From Hominimerdicola alba (GTDB lineage Bacteria; Bacillota; Clostridia; Oscillospirales; Ruminococcaceae): a DNA stretch of 64,000 nt. Positions 43,201 to 52,349 of the stretch are shown in pieces. A program made the position numbers and the translations under genes. Every line of letters starts with the position of its first letter. The stretch's first letter is position 1. The stretch spans positions 1 through 64,000 of the forward strand of contig NZ_FOAT01000004.1 of NCBI RefSeq assembly GCF_900109655.1, in the 5' to 3' direction. A model generated the notes under the pieces. That model was given only the letters and a program-made list of their open reading frames with translations. It had not been told where the DNA came from and made no database searches.

Positions 43201-46200
43201 TTTATAATACGCGCCGGCAAGATACTGCGCGAGAGTATCATCGGTTATTGTTCTGGTTCCACCCGCGTTGGACCATGTATTAAGAGTTCTTTCAGTGGTG
43301 CTATTGACAGTTTTCGTGGTATATACGATGTGTCCTGAATTATCAGTTTTGTCAGAGCACCATGTTGCTGTGTGGTTATCATTAGTTATTTCAGTAGGAA
43401 CTTTTATGGTAGTTCCTGTGGATGAACCATCTATTATAGCCTCGATAGTAGCAAAATCACTTGCGTCTGTAATGATATATGGATCATTATATGTTCCACA
43501 GCCACTAAATGTTGATGCTTTGATATTTACACGAAGTTCATGGGTATTTTCAGATGCTTTATACCCTGTTGTTTCTCCACTATAAGACTTAACGTAATTC
43601 ATGAATTCAGTTGAAAAATCAGTATACTGTAATCCAACACTAGTCTTATTATCCGGACGCACATATCTCGGTGTAGTAGATGTTGCCCATGAATCCTTGT
43701 ACCAATGCTGAGCATTCGAATTTTCTACCGAACCTTCTATCTCATAACCATAGGTAACGCAACGAGGATCTGTACCGCTATCGTTCCAATCAACTTCATA
43801 GGTGAAGTTATAAGTTCCCTGAGAACCGGAATTATCACCATAGCAAAGCTCTTCCAACAGGATTGCCTCTTTAAAGAGACAACCTTTGGAATTATAAGTA
43901 GTTGTTAATCCCGAAAGATTTGTAACACCAGTAGAATTTCTTCCGTCAAGCTTAATATCTTCAAATGAAAGTCTAAGTTTTTGAACTGATGTTGATCCCA
44001 TCTTACCGAGCAGAGAACTTGCAATATAAGTAGGAGTTGTTGCACCGGCACCCATCGATGAATAAGCGGAGGTATTTTCTATCGAAGGAGTACCTGCTGT
44101 ATCATTTTTGAATGTAATCGTGGCATTACTACCTGCCTTGTTAATTAGCAGAGGAGCATAAGTATAAGTACCTGACCCGCTATGTTTTGTAGCACCAAGG
44201 TTATCTACCTCGATACCTGCAAGTTTGAGACTCTTTATCGTAACAGTCGCAGGGCTACCCGAAGCATCACTCCATACTGTTCCCATAACGAGAGCGCCGG
44301 CTCCAGTGTCAGTATAATCAACGTTTACTTTACCATATAGTTCAGTATCCTGAACGGTGAGTGAGCCATTAACATTACGGAACAGAGCATTATGCATGGT
44401 ATAATGCTGGGTTGTGTTATCAAGTGAACTGCGTTTATCACCAGAACCGTTCTCTGTGGTGTTGAACTCCGTATTATAAAGAGAATACTTGCCCTTGATA
44501 GTAATTGATTTTCCAGAGTTTATATCAACCGGATAATAGCTGTATCCACGCATATTGAATACATCTGTCGAGGCTGAACCAATAGTGTCAGTATATGAAC
44601 TGCTAAAATAATCCTTTATCGATGGATGAGCATATTCCTTTACGCTCCACATAAGGAAATTCTGTTCATTACCGGAAGGAGAAGTTCTATATGAATCCAA
44701 ATTATAATAATACCTTGAATGCGGATTATACTGCTTTGATGCATTAGTTCCGGCAAAGGCGGTCTTATGCTGGTAGGTTACACCAGTATTAGAATCATCC
44801 ATTTTAAGCAAAGCGTGGCTAGCCGTAGCAACAGAAATCACACCCTGACCGTTTGCAAGAACATTATTGTCAGGACCTGTATATGCAACCAATTCATCGA
44901 AAACTGCTACAGTTGCGGGAGTAAGAGTGAGCGTATCTCCTTCCACTGTGAAAGCGTTCGGAGCAAGTTCAAGATAAATTGCAGAAGATAAAGTAGATGA
45001 AGGATCTCCCCACGTCTCATCTTTTTGTTTATAATAGCCCTGATTAATTATCAGACCAAAAGAAGTCGCACTGTTGGCCGTCACAGTTATGCCATCGATA
45101 TCGATACCACCCGTATTGACTTTCCAATAACCCGTTGCAATGAGACAAAGACCAGCTGCCGATGTTCCGGTATTAGTTATTGTTGGCGCAGTGGTTGAAC
45201 CAACTTTAAGACCATTACTCGTTACAAATTCTACATCTGTCTTATACCAGCCATAACCAAGCAGACCTCCGCAGTCACCGTTTGCACTGACCGAAAGCCC
45301 ATCTGTTTTCAAGTTTGTTATATTGACTTTACGTCCACTGCTTGCGTTTGCATTGGTTTTTATTACACCAATAGCTCCGCCGATATGATGCTCAGTTCTT
45401 GTATGAGTTGAGGCAACGGTACCTTTTAAATCAGTATCAGTAAGATTAATTGTAAATGTATTACTATCTACGAGACCGATAAGTCCGCCTATATTAGCAC
45501 CGCTACCATTATCCTTATTTGAAGAATCTCCGGTAATGGTTCCTGAATACTCACATCCACTGATAGTAACAGTGCCTGCACTGGTCACATCACCTATAAG
45601 ACCACCAATGTTATAACTGTTGGTAGTTCCGGCATGGTTTATCGTTGCCCCGGAACTGATAGTAACATTAGAAAGTGTCAGTCCACCACTTGCCTTTGCA
45701 ATTATATTACCAACATTCATTCCACCTGCAAGCTCTCGTGTATTGATAACACTTGATCCAGAAATTATGAGATCCTCTACGGTTGTGGTTGTACCACTCG
45801 TTTTGGCAAAAAGACCGTTGTACTTATGACGGTAGATATAATTATTATAGTTGCCGTTTCCGACTGCCAGCTTGATTGTGCCACCATTACCATCAAATTT
45901 TCCAGAAAAAGTTAAAAATGCTGTGTCAGCGTCAGCACCATTATCTCTGGTAAAGCCGGTTATTCCCGTACCATCGAGTTCAATATTTGTTGTATTCTTT
46001 TCAAGTTGAAGTGAATCTGATGCAAGCAATGTGGCACTAGTGCTATCAGAAGAACATTGGAGCACGCCAGTGGACTGCCCCTTATTCAACTGAATATTCA
46101 GGGCAGTTTTTGCAAAATCATCTTTATCTTTGATAGTGGTAACCGCATCTGCAAGGGTTACATAATGATCTGTTCCTATAGTGCTATTATTAGTAAATAG

Positions 46201-48048
46201 TTTACTTAATGTTAATTTATCTCCGCAATTCAGCACTTCTCCCCAGGAACCGACATCATCTAAAAGACGTGCTGAAGAAGGTCTCGTAAGAGTCCAGTCG
46301 CTTTCGGCATAAACAAGACCGCAGTCTCTGTATCCAACTATCTGACCGGATTTGGCTGTATAAGTAGATGAATCTGCCGCACCGGAAAGATTGGTTGTTC
46401 CATCAAGTCTTAAAACACCCTCTGATAAATCACCAACAACTCCTCCGAAATTCCTAGCTCCAGATATTCCCGAATATGATATAACATTAGTACTAGCTAG
46501 ATCAACAAAACTATACGGCGATCCACCAACAAGGCCACCAAAATAGCCATTTTCTGTAACGCCACCTATACCGCCGGCACTTACTGTAATGCCGTTGAAC
46601 TTTACATACGCGGAATGAGTATTGGTGGTGTCAGCACTGTCAAGGTAACCGATTGCACCACCATAGTAATCAGCAGACCCGGCTGACCTTGTCATAGTTA
46701 TTATTGCAGAAGAGTCTACAGTAAGGGTGTTAGAAAGAGCACTAGCCGTATATTTGCCCACAAGACCACCGAGATTTGCAGCCACACCGCCATTGTGATC
46801 AGAAGTAACAGCCGTCGCTGCACTAAGTGTCATGGTTCCACCATTCACCAGTTCACCAAACAATCCGCCACAATTTCCCGTTCCGTTAACCTTGCATCCG
46901 CTTGCAACACTGACTTTGCCTGTCGAAATAGTACCGCCAGACGAAGCTTTGAAATAGCCAGCGATGCCACCAACTCCATCGGTACCTGTGAGTTTTTGTG
47001 TTACTGTATAAGCCGCTGAATTATTATATGTGATTATTCCATCATTGCAAAATCCGACAATGCCGCCTGCATAACCATCTGTTACAGAAATATCCATACC
47101 TGAGTTCTGGTGGTTAACAAGTGCTGTTCCAAGTGTCAAAGTCGAGCCCACACCCATACTACCAACAAGCCCGCCTGCATTTCCACTCGAAGTTGATTTG
47201 ACAGTATAACTACCTGAACTTCTGTTATTCTCTGCATTATATGTGGTACCGTTAATGGTGACTTCTATCTCGCCAATCTCGAGCTCAGAGCCGGCTTTTA
47301 CTGTACAACAAACAAGACCTGCATCACCCGTTGCAGAAACATTGGCTATTCCATTAGTCCCAAGATTATCATGAGTAATCTTGCCAATCTTAACCTTTGC
47401 TCCGCCATTTAAATCGTCACCCAATACACCGATATATCCTGCAAAATCAAATACATATGAGTTAGTGTCATCTGCAGTTTCTTTAAAACCGGTATATTTG
47501 AAGTTCCATTCCACAGTTTCTCCGCTTGTTCTGCTTTTTTGAACATGCTTTGCAAACAGAGGTTCATCAACAGTTCTGGCAGTCCTCGCAAGGCAGACTG
47601 TTGTCTCGTTTCCGGTATTATCAACTATCTCAACATCATCAGTTATTGTATCAAACATTGCACAAGGCAAAGTAAATATCGGTGTTTCCTGAATTATTAT
47701 TTTGCCGTCAAATGGTCTGGTGCTTCCTATCGATTTATAGGTCTGAGAACCATTTTTGAACTCGCCATATGTTGAATCACTACCAAAAGTAATCACCAAT
47801 GTATCATTTGGATTATGCTGGCCACTTTCGTACTCGTTAGCATATTTTACAAATTCCGCCACAGTTCCGATGCTTACAGTTTCGGATGTGGAGGAGTCAT
47901 AAGCATAAGCGGTTCTTGAAGTAATGTTTAAATCTCCACCCAGATCAGTCAAAGGCAACACTTCTAAGCACATCACAACAGCCATTGTAAAACTGATGAT
48001 GCGCTTCCATCTCTTGCGTGTTCTTTTGTTCAAATTAATTTTTTTCAT
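37252..48048 (-). CDS. Giant GLUG-repeat surface protein (3,598 residues)
   Basis: The protein starts MKKINLNKRTRKRWKR, has a signal-peptide-like hydrophobic stretch (FTMAVVMCLEVLPL) and then a very long Thr/Ser/Gly/Asn-rich chain. More than twenty GGLVG/GGIAG/GGLIG-type GLUG motifs occur in separate blocks over roughly residues 290-2400, typical of beta-helical adhesins. The last 800 residues are different, with beta-sandwich-like segments, and end YTNARLISDVIED. No LPXTG or cell-wall-binding repeats are visible. The start at 48048 is used because GGAG lies 11 bases upstream; the ATG at 48060 is too close to it. It is the last gene of an operon with three AWF-motif proteins. Confidence 0.85.
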   Translation of the reverse strand: MKKINLNKRTRKRWKRIISFTMAVVMCLEVLPLTDLGGDLNITSRTAYAYDSSTSETVSIGTVAEFVKYANEYESGQHNPNDTLVITFGSDSTYGEFKNGSQTYKSIGSTRPFDGKIIIQETPIFTLPCAMFDTITDDVEIVDNTGNETTVCLARTARTVDEPLFAKHVQKSRTSGETVEWNFKYTGFKETADDTNSYVFDFAGYIGVLGDDLNGGAKVKIGKITHDNLGTNGIANVSATGDAGLVCCTVKAGSELEIGEIEVTINGTTYNAENNRSSGSYTVKSTSSGNAGGLVGSMGVGSTLTLGTALVNHQNSGMDISVTDGYAGGIVGFCNDGIITYNNSAAYTVTQKLTGTDGVGGIAGYFKASSGGTISTGKVSVASGCKVNGTGNCGGLFGELVNGGTMTLSAATAVTSDHNGGVAANLGGLVGKYTASALSNTLTVDSSAIITMTRSAGSADYYGGAIGYLDSADTTNTHSAYVKFNGITVSAGGIGGVTENGYFGGLVGGSPYSFVDLASTNVISYSGISGARNFGGVVGDLSEGVLRLDGTTNLSGAADSSTYTAKSGQIVGYRDCGLVYAESDWTLTRPSSARLLDDVGSWGEVLNCGDKLTLSKLFTNNSTIGTDHYVTLADAVTTIKDKDDFAKTALNIQLNKGQSTGVLQCSSDSTSATLLASDSLQLEKNTTNIELDGTGITGFTRDNGADADTAFLTFSGKFDGNGGTIKLAVGNGNYNNYIYRHKYNGLFAKTSGTTTTVEDLIISGSSVINTRELAGGMNVGNIIAKASGGLTLSNVTISSGATINHAGTTNSYNIGGLIGDVTSAGTVTISGCEYSGTITGDSSNKDNGSGANIGGLIGLVDSNTFTINLTDTDLKGTVASTHTRTEHHIGGAIGVIKTNANASSGRKVNITNLKTDGLSVSANGDCGGLLGYGWYKTDVEFVTSNGLKVGSTTAPTITNTGTSAAGLCLIATGYWKVNTGGIDIDGITVTANSATSFGLIINQGYYKQKDETWGDPSSTLSSAIYLELAPNAFTVEGDTLTLTPATVAVFDELVAYTGPDNNVLANGQGVISVATASHALLKMDDSNTGVTYQHKTAFAGTNASKQYNPHSRYYYNLDSYRTSPSGNEQNFLMWSVKEYAHPSIKDYFSSSYTDTIGSASTDVFNMRGYSYYPVDINSGKSITIKGKYSLYNTEFNTTENGSGDKRSSLDNTTQHYTMHNALFRNVNGSLTVQDTELYGKVNVDYTDTGAGALVMGTVWSDASGSPATVTIKSLKLAGIEVDNLGATKHSGSGTYTYAPLLINKAGSNATITFKNDTAGTPSIENTSAYSSMGAGATTPTYIASSLLGKMGSTSVQKLRLSFEDIKLDGRNSTGVTNLSGLTTTYNSKGCLFKEAILLEELCYGDNSGSQGTYNFTYEVDWNDSGTDPRCVTYGYEIEGSVENSNAQHWYKDSWATSTTPRYVRPDNKTSVGLQYTDFSTEFMNYVKSYSGETTGYKASENTHELRVNIKASTFSGCGTYNDPYIITDASDFATIEAIIDGSSTGTTIKVPTEITNDNHTATWCSDKTDNSGHIVYTTKTVNSTTERTLNTWSNAGGTRTITDDTLAQYLAGAYYKINASSDITIPSGFTGLSNDVEEPYVFRGVIDGSGSTIKTQSAYPLISSSNGSVVYNLTIDVQPTTARKLTETNSKPFISKGNFNDDRCEYYGAVIGQILGGDNIIDSVSVKFTGQIIDANGKSKAQLVPIGGYVGVVVNGGLIFRGMTGTAANNQAGIGASNLTNFSGGTGNVTASTNTKWLYVNPIVGRVLNGYAVTESTSYKPFEDGKRKYGDGSGVIFDGSSFTEVDDIDNYSGTTVGVTMRNGTKNYSITDISTSESKLNVTSGRKITADSAQAFFLMSVIVNSGIGMLDWNLNGSSLHDVGSSTAHTNANGSKSAYDITTTKPRMGYYTDYCMTHHSDYLNIGTAPNTSDPSYTTVNTWDKSGVTSTPYIVKKYTVENSENSKYYAKCIAYSNNTTEITINSGKASNVVYYLPDGYKGIGNNYTAIRYDYVDHPSGTPKTLTYYSLYQDLFLYASKFTGYGATISQNTSVYYYHKSKDLSDYYGAFSDFQTLKDAGAVKSNNSNASLNAADKVNRTGVGLFNYQPQSATIEKLHLTGNVITDIIQTDGNPYPYTTANYKVETSEWVLSAGSLIGSASVDQTIKSVSINNIKVEGPKYTGGMIGNLPAGKITLSNDEGYDSDEIRVHGGAVTGGLIGRNYAGASTFNFNNKKVDLVEVISRFENINNGGLTLNDANFYNYGLGGLIGTCRAANNKITLYNANIGSTDQSALSIISCEKANIYTGGMFGILNRAYLDMQNCTVYNLSIDSNFAAGGIAGHWATSGNTGVSRASNAGKTSIISNVSVVCTIPDATIKSTGTYTKSAEKKFCTAGGFIGSGKEDMFDVTIQNSNISKYTIEGYGYAGGFVGSWGDNSTYGGCGFNDHILILKNDAISNCMVESKSTTGSAGGLLGNLNDGHGHDKIGTAPAQDSNNKGYATAANYYLYGYNIYTEDVNVIGTNKGAVCGRNGHAPANCIKIAGFTRQGSNAKITENVVGKAYTATWTSASAVSYANNDNLFGTDADSKNGYVVFADYNNAGNKQTGTDAEDNPVYANRQTLFSNVLASGSKSNVAYSDRTVDGSNVSDNWPYVTSSPKTDISNTQYLTSDGAHDSSYVGSTAKTILDDMNSAKNKRYQNTGFVYSATEGSDYVNLRDFLTGGMSSFTRHTKTGYDGTDFPILVVSNINCNAVLTNYLRLLSNTNFNYGTDDTGNVFNVDISSWKYEGGVFTQRTGEGVEPALKRNPATKGFYITSSEFDNTDYQFSLIDVQYLDPSDTSKIAYHLYVPVVVKKMLHYNVNIRMSSGTTYDPDTYPSSVYNIAENLGNPVTIKASFVYIRDKDEWTAAINEGESVYRNYDGSRKYLMFTPSATLFPEGAEIVLLDRNGDKDKSYYGKFAAATNTAGEGQDPVYSYTNGLMEPAGDGIYKLKLSSFDGFAVCKLNDMMTISLDSEATEKNLVIDNSAPDNKVVAVINDGSGNNGDKLRVAEAGDSEGSKVAIKVTSLQDGKSNIEETYYLCIFTKSSTITNIYHYQINGVSDFGEQAYPSARTNNEAPHLFLGNIYSNTLTLSETNENDEMSKTNTAIGADLVAKVGFTPSAIDAGITGFLGNPNVQIFQTFLVSLNMVEKDGNTITNKRGIQIDPACVASGYKLTGRNASGIEGVLDNNDSHLLGCRVSGSYVEILNDKNLKNDLINAARHPIINGEERDYTVQIESSISLTYDPTMMSVQFPKASRGDGVGTYMIGYSNISSLSTNATASRASVNTETIQTEKSEPLYRYLYFMSEITSVDFSYKAIENDDYLAPNGKYYPAAGKNGNYGQLGIDANQLEGNDTTMHIDTAAYYDASGYSLKSRGHYLKVVVQLSKKADYSQALYIPTYLNNFELYDKDDDDISSTDAERDITVTKPAEASEDYLYTYIIPIEELDGENDSYVIPISFDVYTGVNSGFESKAGKDMQYSNYRVTVTVGMLETSTGSYLTNSDATDWVVYTNARLISDVIED

Positions 48049-48102
48049 ATATCCATCCACTCCTGTGTAATAACAAGGCAGTCAAAATAATGCATAGACA
48101 GA

Positions 48103-49212
48103 TTACGGTAATTCCGTAGCAGATTGTACAAGTTCTATACAATTCGAAGACATCCATTTAAAGTTATCTTCAGCCGATGTTTTATTTGAATTTGAAGCTG
48201 AAGACGGATCAAATCCGTTCACCTTATAAAACTGTAAGTCGTATCTAAAAATCTTATCTGTGTCGGGATTAGCATGAATCTTCAATGAATACCAGCCAGT
48301 CCTTCCACCAGTAGTTCCCTTATATGACGTGATTATTTCCACCTTAGAAGTTCCTTCTGCATGCTGAAGGAAAGGATTAACATCAAGTTTAGTAGGATCG
48401 TAACAAACATAAAGCCACTTTTCGCCTGTTCCCAGAACGCTATAGTTATATGCATCGTATTGAGAAATAGGAATAGCAACGTTAGATTCCGTCTTTGTGG
48501 CATCCATGAATTTTCCTTCCCATCCCTGCGGATGGACATCCGGACTTGTTGCTATGCCAATTGTTGCAGAAATAGGTTCAAGATCAGCATTCGTTGGCGT
48601 CGCAGTTATCTTTACAAAATAATCATCGTCATCAAGTTCAATATTATTAAAAGTCACATTCCATGTGTCACTGGTGTTATCTGCATTAAGAGTAAATTTC
48701 GTTTGCTCCGTACTACCGAAAATTTTACCAACCACGTAAGCACCAGCATCTGTATCATAAGAACCAAGTGTTACATAATTAGTTCCGTCCGAAACAGCTA
48801 TTGAAGGTTTTGCTCCCTGAATACTTGCAAAGGCTGTTGCCACCTCTGCTGATGTATAAGGAGTTCCGTTTGAATGTGCGAGCTGAATATTAATCGAATA
48901 TTTTATAGACCCGTTATACAGAGTATTCGGATCTGAGGGATTATAGTTCCTTATGTAAACAGGGAATTCATATTCCTTATCCGGATCTACGGTGTCAAAA
49001 TACGCCAATCTATTATTGGATGAACCAAGCCCTAGATAATTCGAAGTAAAAAGGTTACCTAAACTTGCCGAGGGTGCCAGAACTCGCTTTATCTTATTAT
49101 TTACTTCTCCATACTCTGCAAAAGCAATCATTGTGACTAGCATCAAGGAGGCAACAATAAGCCAAACGAGTATCCATTGTCTCTTCAGAAATTTTTTAAT
49201 TTTTCTACCCAT
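48103..49212 (-). CDS. AWF-locus surface protein 3
   Basis: A 369-residue protein with a basic start (MGRKIKKFLKRQW), one membrane helix (WILVWLIVASLMLVTMIAF) and a large extracellular beta-rich domain. AEYGEVNNKIKR follows the helix. The C-terminal part has short beta-strand and Trp-containing segments (GEKWLYVCYDPTKL). GGAGGAGG precedes the ATG at 49212; an earlier ATG at 49254 overlaps the upstream stop but has no ribosome site. It lies 54 bp before the giant gene. It may be a minor fibre subunit or an anchor for the giant protein. Confidence 0.72.
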   Translation of the reverse strand: MGRKIKKFLKRQWILVWLIVASLMLVTMIAFAEYGEVNNKIKRVLAPSASLGNLFTSNYLGLGSSNNRLAYFDTVDPDKEYEFPVYIRNYNPSDPNTLYNGSIKYSINIQLAHSNGTPYTSAEVATAFASIQGAKPSIAVSDGTNYVTLGSYDTDAGAYVVGKIFGSTEQTKFTLNADNTSDTWNVTFNNIELDDDDYFVKITATPTNADLEPISATIGIATSPDVHPQGWEGKFMDATKTESNVAIPISQYDAYNYSVLGTGEKWLYVCYDPTKLDVNPFLQHAEGTSKVEIITSYKGTTGGRTGWYSLKIHANPDTDKIFRYDLQFYKVNGFDPSSASNSNKTSAEDNFKWMSSNCIELVQSATELP

Positions 49213-49250
49213 GTTCCGCCTCCTCCTTTCTGAATTCAGTACGCAATTAA

Positions 49251-50186
49251 TCAATCTTCTGCTTTCACAGTGATATAAATGATGTCAGTTTCCTTGGCAG
49301 CATTGTCAAGTTCACCTTCATCCCATTTTACCCTGAGAATAAAATGTCTGCTGAATGGTGACTTATCAGGATTCTCGTCTCCCGGAAATGCTTCGACTCC
49401 GTTTGCCTGCCAATACACCGGATCAGCATTTCCTTGAACATTATTGTATCCGGGATAAGTTGTCGCTTTGTAGGTACCATCAGCTATTTCATTCCCGCTA
49501 GTATCGGTTGTTTTATTAAGGTATCTACCCGTATACTTTCCGCTGGTAGCCTGTGTATCTAAACACGCTGTGTCAATCCTGTAATAGAGCGAATTAGGAG
49601 GTGTTACGTTTAGATGATATTGACTTCCAGTTATAGCAGGCAATTCAGGATTTAGTTCACTTTGAGAAAACTGATATTCAACTAATACAGCTTCATTTTC
49701 TGCAACCTTTAAGCTCTGCGAAGTCACTTCAGCTGCAGTGTATTCATTAGCCGCATAAAGTTCATAAGAAAACGGGTTGTTTGTAGTGTATGCCAACTGG
49801 ATAGTAAATGTATCCACAGCCTCTCCTGTCACATTGAAAACATAATCCTTGTGAGTGATATTCTTTTCTTTACCATTTACCATGTCAACGTTTCCTGAAT
49901 CGTCATATAACACAGCATTACCATAATCATCAACAATCTTTTCTTCTGCGTTGATACCTTTCACTTCAAAATTGATTGCATCCTCTCTGTGAGCGGAATT
50001 CAAATAAAGAACATTAGGTGAATCTATTTTCATCAGTTTTGCAATTCTTCGCTGATAGCTGAACCACGCAAATGTTGTAGCTGTTGCAAAAAAGGCAACA
50101 GTAACAGTAAGTGCCGCTATAAGCTGCACCTTCTGCTTCGTTGACAATTTCTTTATGGCTTTGTTTATCTTTTTCAATAAAGTCAT
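49251..50186 (-). CDS. AWF-locus surface protein 2
   Basis: A 311-residue protein. The signal or anchor region reads LIAALTVTVAFFATATTFAWF after a Lys-rich start, and the FAWFSYQ motif follows it, as in SipW-processed proteins. The extracellular part contains FTIQLAYTTNNPFSYELYA and ends ILRVKWDEGELDNAAKE. The start at 50186 (MTLLKKINK) is favoured by GAGGC upstream. The gene is between two similar ones in an operon, so the three are likely exported together. Confidence 0.75.
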   Translation of the reverse strand: MTLLKKINKAIKKLSTKQKVQLIAALTVTVAFFATATTFAWFSYQRRIAKLMKIDSPNVLYLNSAHREDAINFEVKGINAEEKIVDDYGNAVLYDDSGNVDMVNGKEKNITHKDYVFNVTGEAVDTFTIQLAYTTNNPFSYELYAANEYTAAEVTSQSLKVAENEAVLVEYQFSQSELNPELPAITGSQYHLNVTPPNSLYYRIDTACLDTQATSGKYTGRYLNKTTDTSGNEIADGTYKATTYPGYNNVQGNADPVYWQANGVEAFPGDENPDKSPFSRHFILRVKWDEGELDNAAKETDIIYITVKAED

Positions 50187-50223
50187 AGCATCAGCCTCAT
50201 TCAAAAGCGGTAAATCGCTTACT

Positions 50224-51348
50224 CTAATTTATGTTCGCTGTAAGAGTAAGCAGGATAAAATCAAGATTACTACCTATCTCACGGTCTGCAGAATTATATC
50301 CCGCACTAAGTTTCTTATACTCATTATCATAGTTTTGTCCGTTTGTCTTTTTTGTATAAAGATCGGACAAAAGTGTACTGTAGCTCTCGCTACCCTTAAA
50401 GAAAACATTCACATTTGAACCACTCATATATGTGGTAATGGCACTTCTGTCACTGGTTTCTCCTGTTGTATCAAGTACAGCATTCGCACCAGTCTTCTGA
50501 CTAGCAATAGGCAAGGCAATCTGACCAAATGTGTTAGGCCAAATCCAGTATATAACTGCGTTATAAACTCCATCGTGATCTTCATCAGTCGGAGTAAGAG
50601 TGAAGTTACTGGTATCGCTGATAAATCCATGATACCCTGTGGGGTCAACATCAGGATCATCAGGATCAAGTGTTGCAGACTCAAAGAACATTAGATGTGT
50701 AAGCAATCGGTTTCTAGCGCTCTTTTCAAGAGCTGTCCCAGATGTTGATGTAACCTCACTAAGACTATCCACTCGCTCATAGGTGGTTTCATTTTGTGTC
50801 ACTTTTGTTGTTTCAGCAGTAAAAGTTGAAATATCAATCCTATAGACCAATGTGCTCGGATCCAAATTCGAGTAGGGAATAATTTCAAATTCGAGTTTTC
50901 CACAGGTTCCCGGTTTTATCTTATCGTCACTACCAGCAATTCTCCAACGGATAGTATCTTCGCCTGTTCCTGGACCTGTAGTCAAATCAGCGTTTGCACT
51001 ATAGCTTGGATCAATTACATTAAACGAATATAAATCACTATACCCAATATTTCCGTTGGAGACTCTAAGTTCAAATCCGTTATACCCGGCCTGAACCCCC
51101 ATCCCAGAAGTCCCTACTTCCCTATTCATCGTAAACCACGCAATTGTAGTGAATATCAGTATCAGAACAGTGAGCGTAATCATCGCTCCGAGTTTTATCA
51201 GGCGCTTTTTTCGTTTCTGGTAATCTTCATTAAGCTGTTCTATCCTTGAATCTGCAAAGGCTTCTGCTGCTTTGTTCTTTTCTTTAGCCCAATCAGCTTT
51301 AGCCAGCTCGCCGGTTGCGATCAAGCTGTTTATTTCTTTTCCACTCAC
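50224..51348 (-). CDS. AWF-locus surface protein 1
   Basis: A 374-residue protein that begins with about 50 mostly charged residues, then the hydrophobic segment AMITLTVLILIFTTIAWFTM and MNREVGTSGMGVQAGYNGF. The long cytosolic tail before the helix resembles that of the 24543 protein. The extracellular domain ends FILLTLTANIN. The start is GTG at 51348 with TGAGGTG six bases upstream. It is the first gene of the surface operon and follows a clear promoter. Confidence 0.75.
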   Translation of the reverse strand: MSGKEINSLIATGELAKADWAKEKNKAAEAFADSRIEQLNEDYQKRKKRLIKLGAMITLTVLILIFTTIAWFTMNREVGTSGMGVQAGYNGFELRVSNGNIGYSDLYSFNVIDPSYSANADLTTGPGTGEDTIRWRIAGSDDKIKPGTCGKLEFEIIPYSNLDPSTLVYRIDISTFTAETTKVTQNETTYERVDSLSEVTSTSGTALEKSARNRLLTHLMFFESATLDPDDPDVDPTGYHGFISDTSNFTLTPTDEDHDGVYNAVIYWIWPNTFGQIALPIASQKTGANAVLDTTGETSDRSAITTYMSGSNVNVFFKGSESYSTLLSDLYTKKTNGQNYDNEYKKLSAGYNSADREIGSNLDFILLTLTANIN

Positions 51349-51423
51349 TGTTCTCACCTCACTTATTCAAGCATTTTCGTCGTTTGGGCGTACTATCCCT
51401 ATTATTATTTTATACTCTATATC

Positions 51424-51452
51424 ATTGTAACATATTTTTTAATTATTTTCAA
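51424..51452 (-). promoter_or_regulatory. Promoter of the surface-protein operon
   Basis: Minus strand TTGAAA (51447-51452), 17-bp spacer, TACAAT (51424-51429). It lies about 75 bp before the GTG start at 51348. Confidence 0.65.
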
Positions 51453-52262
51453 GCAATAATAACAAGAAAAAGCAAGCGAAAAATAGTGCAATATGCATAA
51501 TAATTCAGTTAATTTCTGCTACAGGTTTAATGTTTTTTGTATATATATTAACTAATTCAATGATGCTGGGGAGATTCAATGTTTTAACTTTTTGAATTGC
51601 TAGCACTCATAGTACATATTTCCAGATTGATTATATACATTTTTATATGGCAGTAGTCCGCTTTTCATAGGATAATTCATCTCGACCTTGTAATAATCAG
51701 TTGCACACTAACCGATTTTTTCGGGCATAAATACTGCCGCCCAGCACCTTTTGGATAGCCTTTGCCGCCGCACATCTTGTGATGCCTGTCATTTCGATCT
51801 CGACAACGAACCGTCTGATTTTGATGCCATCAAAGTTTCCGACTATTGTTTCACCTCCCCTCGGATAAAAATGATGCTGTTGATTAACAACCTTTATACC
51901 GAAATCAAGTCCTATCTTCCGCCTGCCGACCCAAACAATGCCGCCGAGATGTTGCCGGTGTTGAACAAAAAATGATGAGTCGGATTACTGCCAGACAGCA
52001 TAAGCAAAAATTCAGAAGCCAAGATACACACAATTTTCGCGTACACTTTCTGAATATATGCGAGCTCCTTTTTTAGTGGCTATATTGTCCGTGGAGATGG
52101 CTCTCAAACTGTGGCAGAGTAGCTTTGAAATTACGTGCTGGTCACTCCGGAAAGTCGGTTGGAACATGTTTGTTAGAAATAATCGATGCATGGAGCAATG
52201 GAACAGACAAAAGAAAGTGAATTCAAAGCAGAAAATCAATTGTATTTAATTGAGACTTCCTC
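51453..52262. other. Gene-poor stretch, possibly gene remnants
   Basis: No confident gene. A plus-strand frame from about 51700 to 51975 contains DACHFDLDNEPSDFDAIK and TSPRIKMMLLINNLY, and reads like part of a degraded gene, but it has no ribosome site and I do not recognise it. The rest is AT-rich and non-coding. Confidence 0.4.
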
Positions 52263-52291
52263 TTGACAATTATGAATAAATATGATATAAT
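52263..52291 (+). promoter_or_regulatory. Promoter of the LRR protein gene
   Basis: TTGACA (52263-52268), 17-bp spacer, TATAAT (52286-52291), both perfect. The transcript has a leader of about 220 bases. Confidence 0.85.
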
Positions 52292-52349
52292 GTTTTAAAA
52301 TAACGGGATTGAGTGAATTTTTAATTAACGCAAGAAAGGACTGACAGGT

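Noticed and set aside
51751-51975. 74-codon frame between the surface operon and the LRR gene
   Set aside because: No ribosome site, no recognised family, TTG start; kept only as a possible gene remnant.
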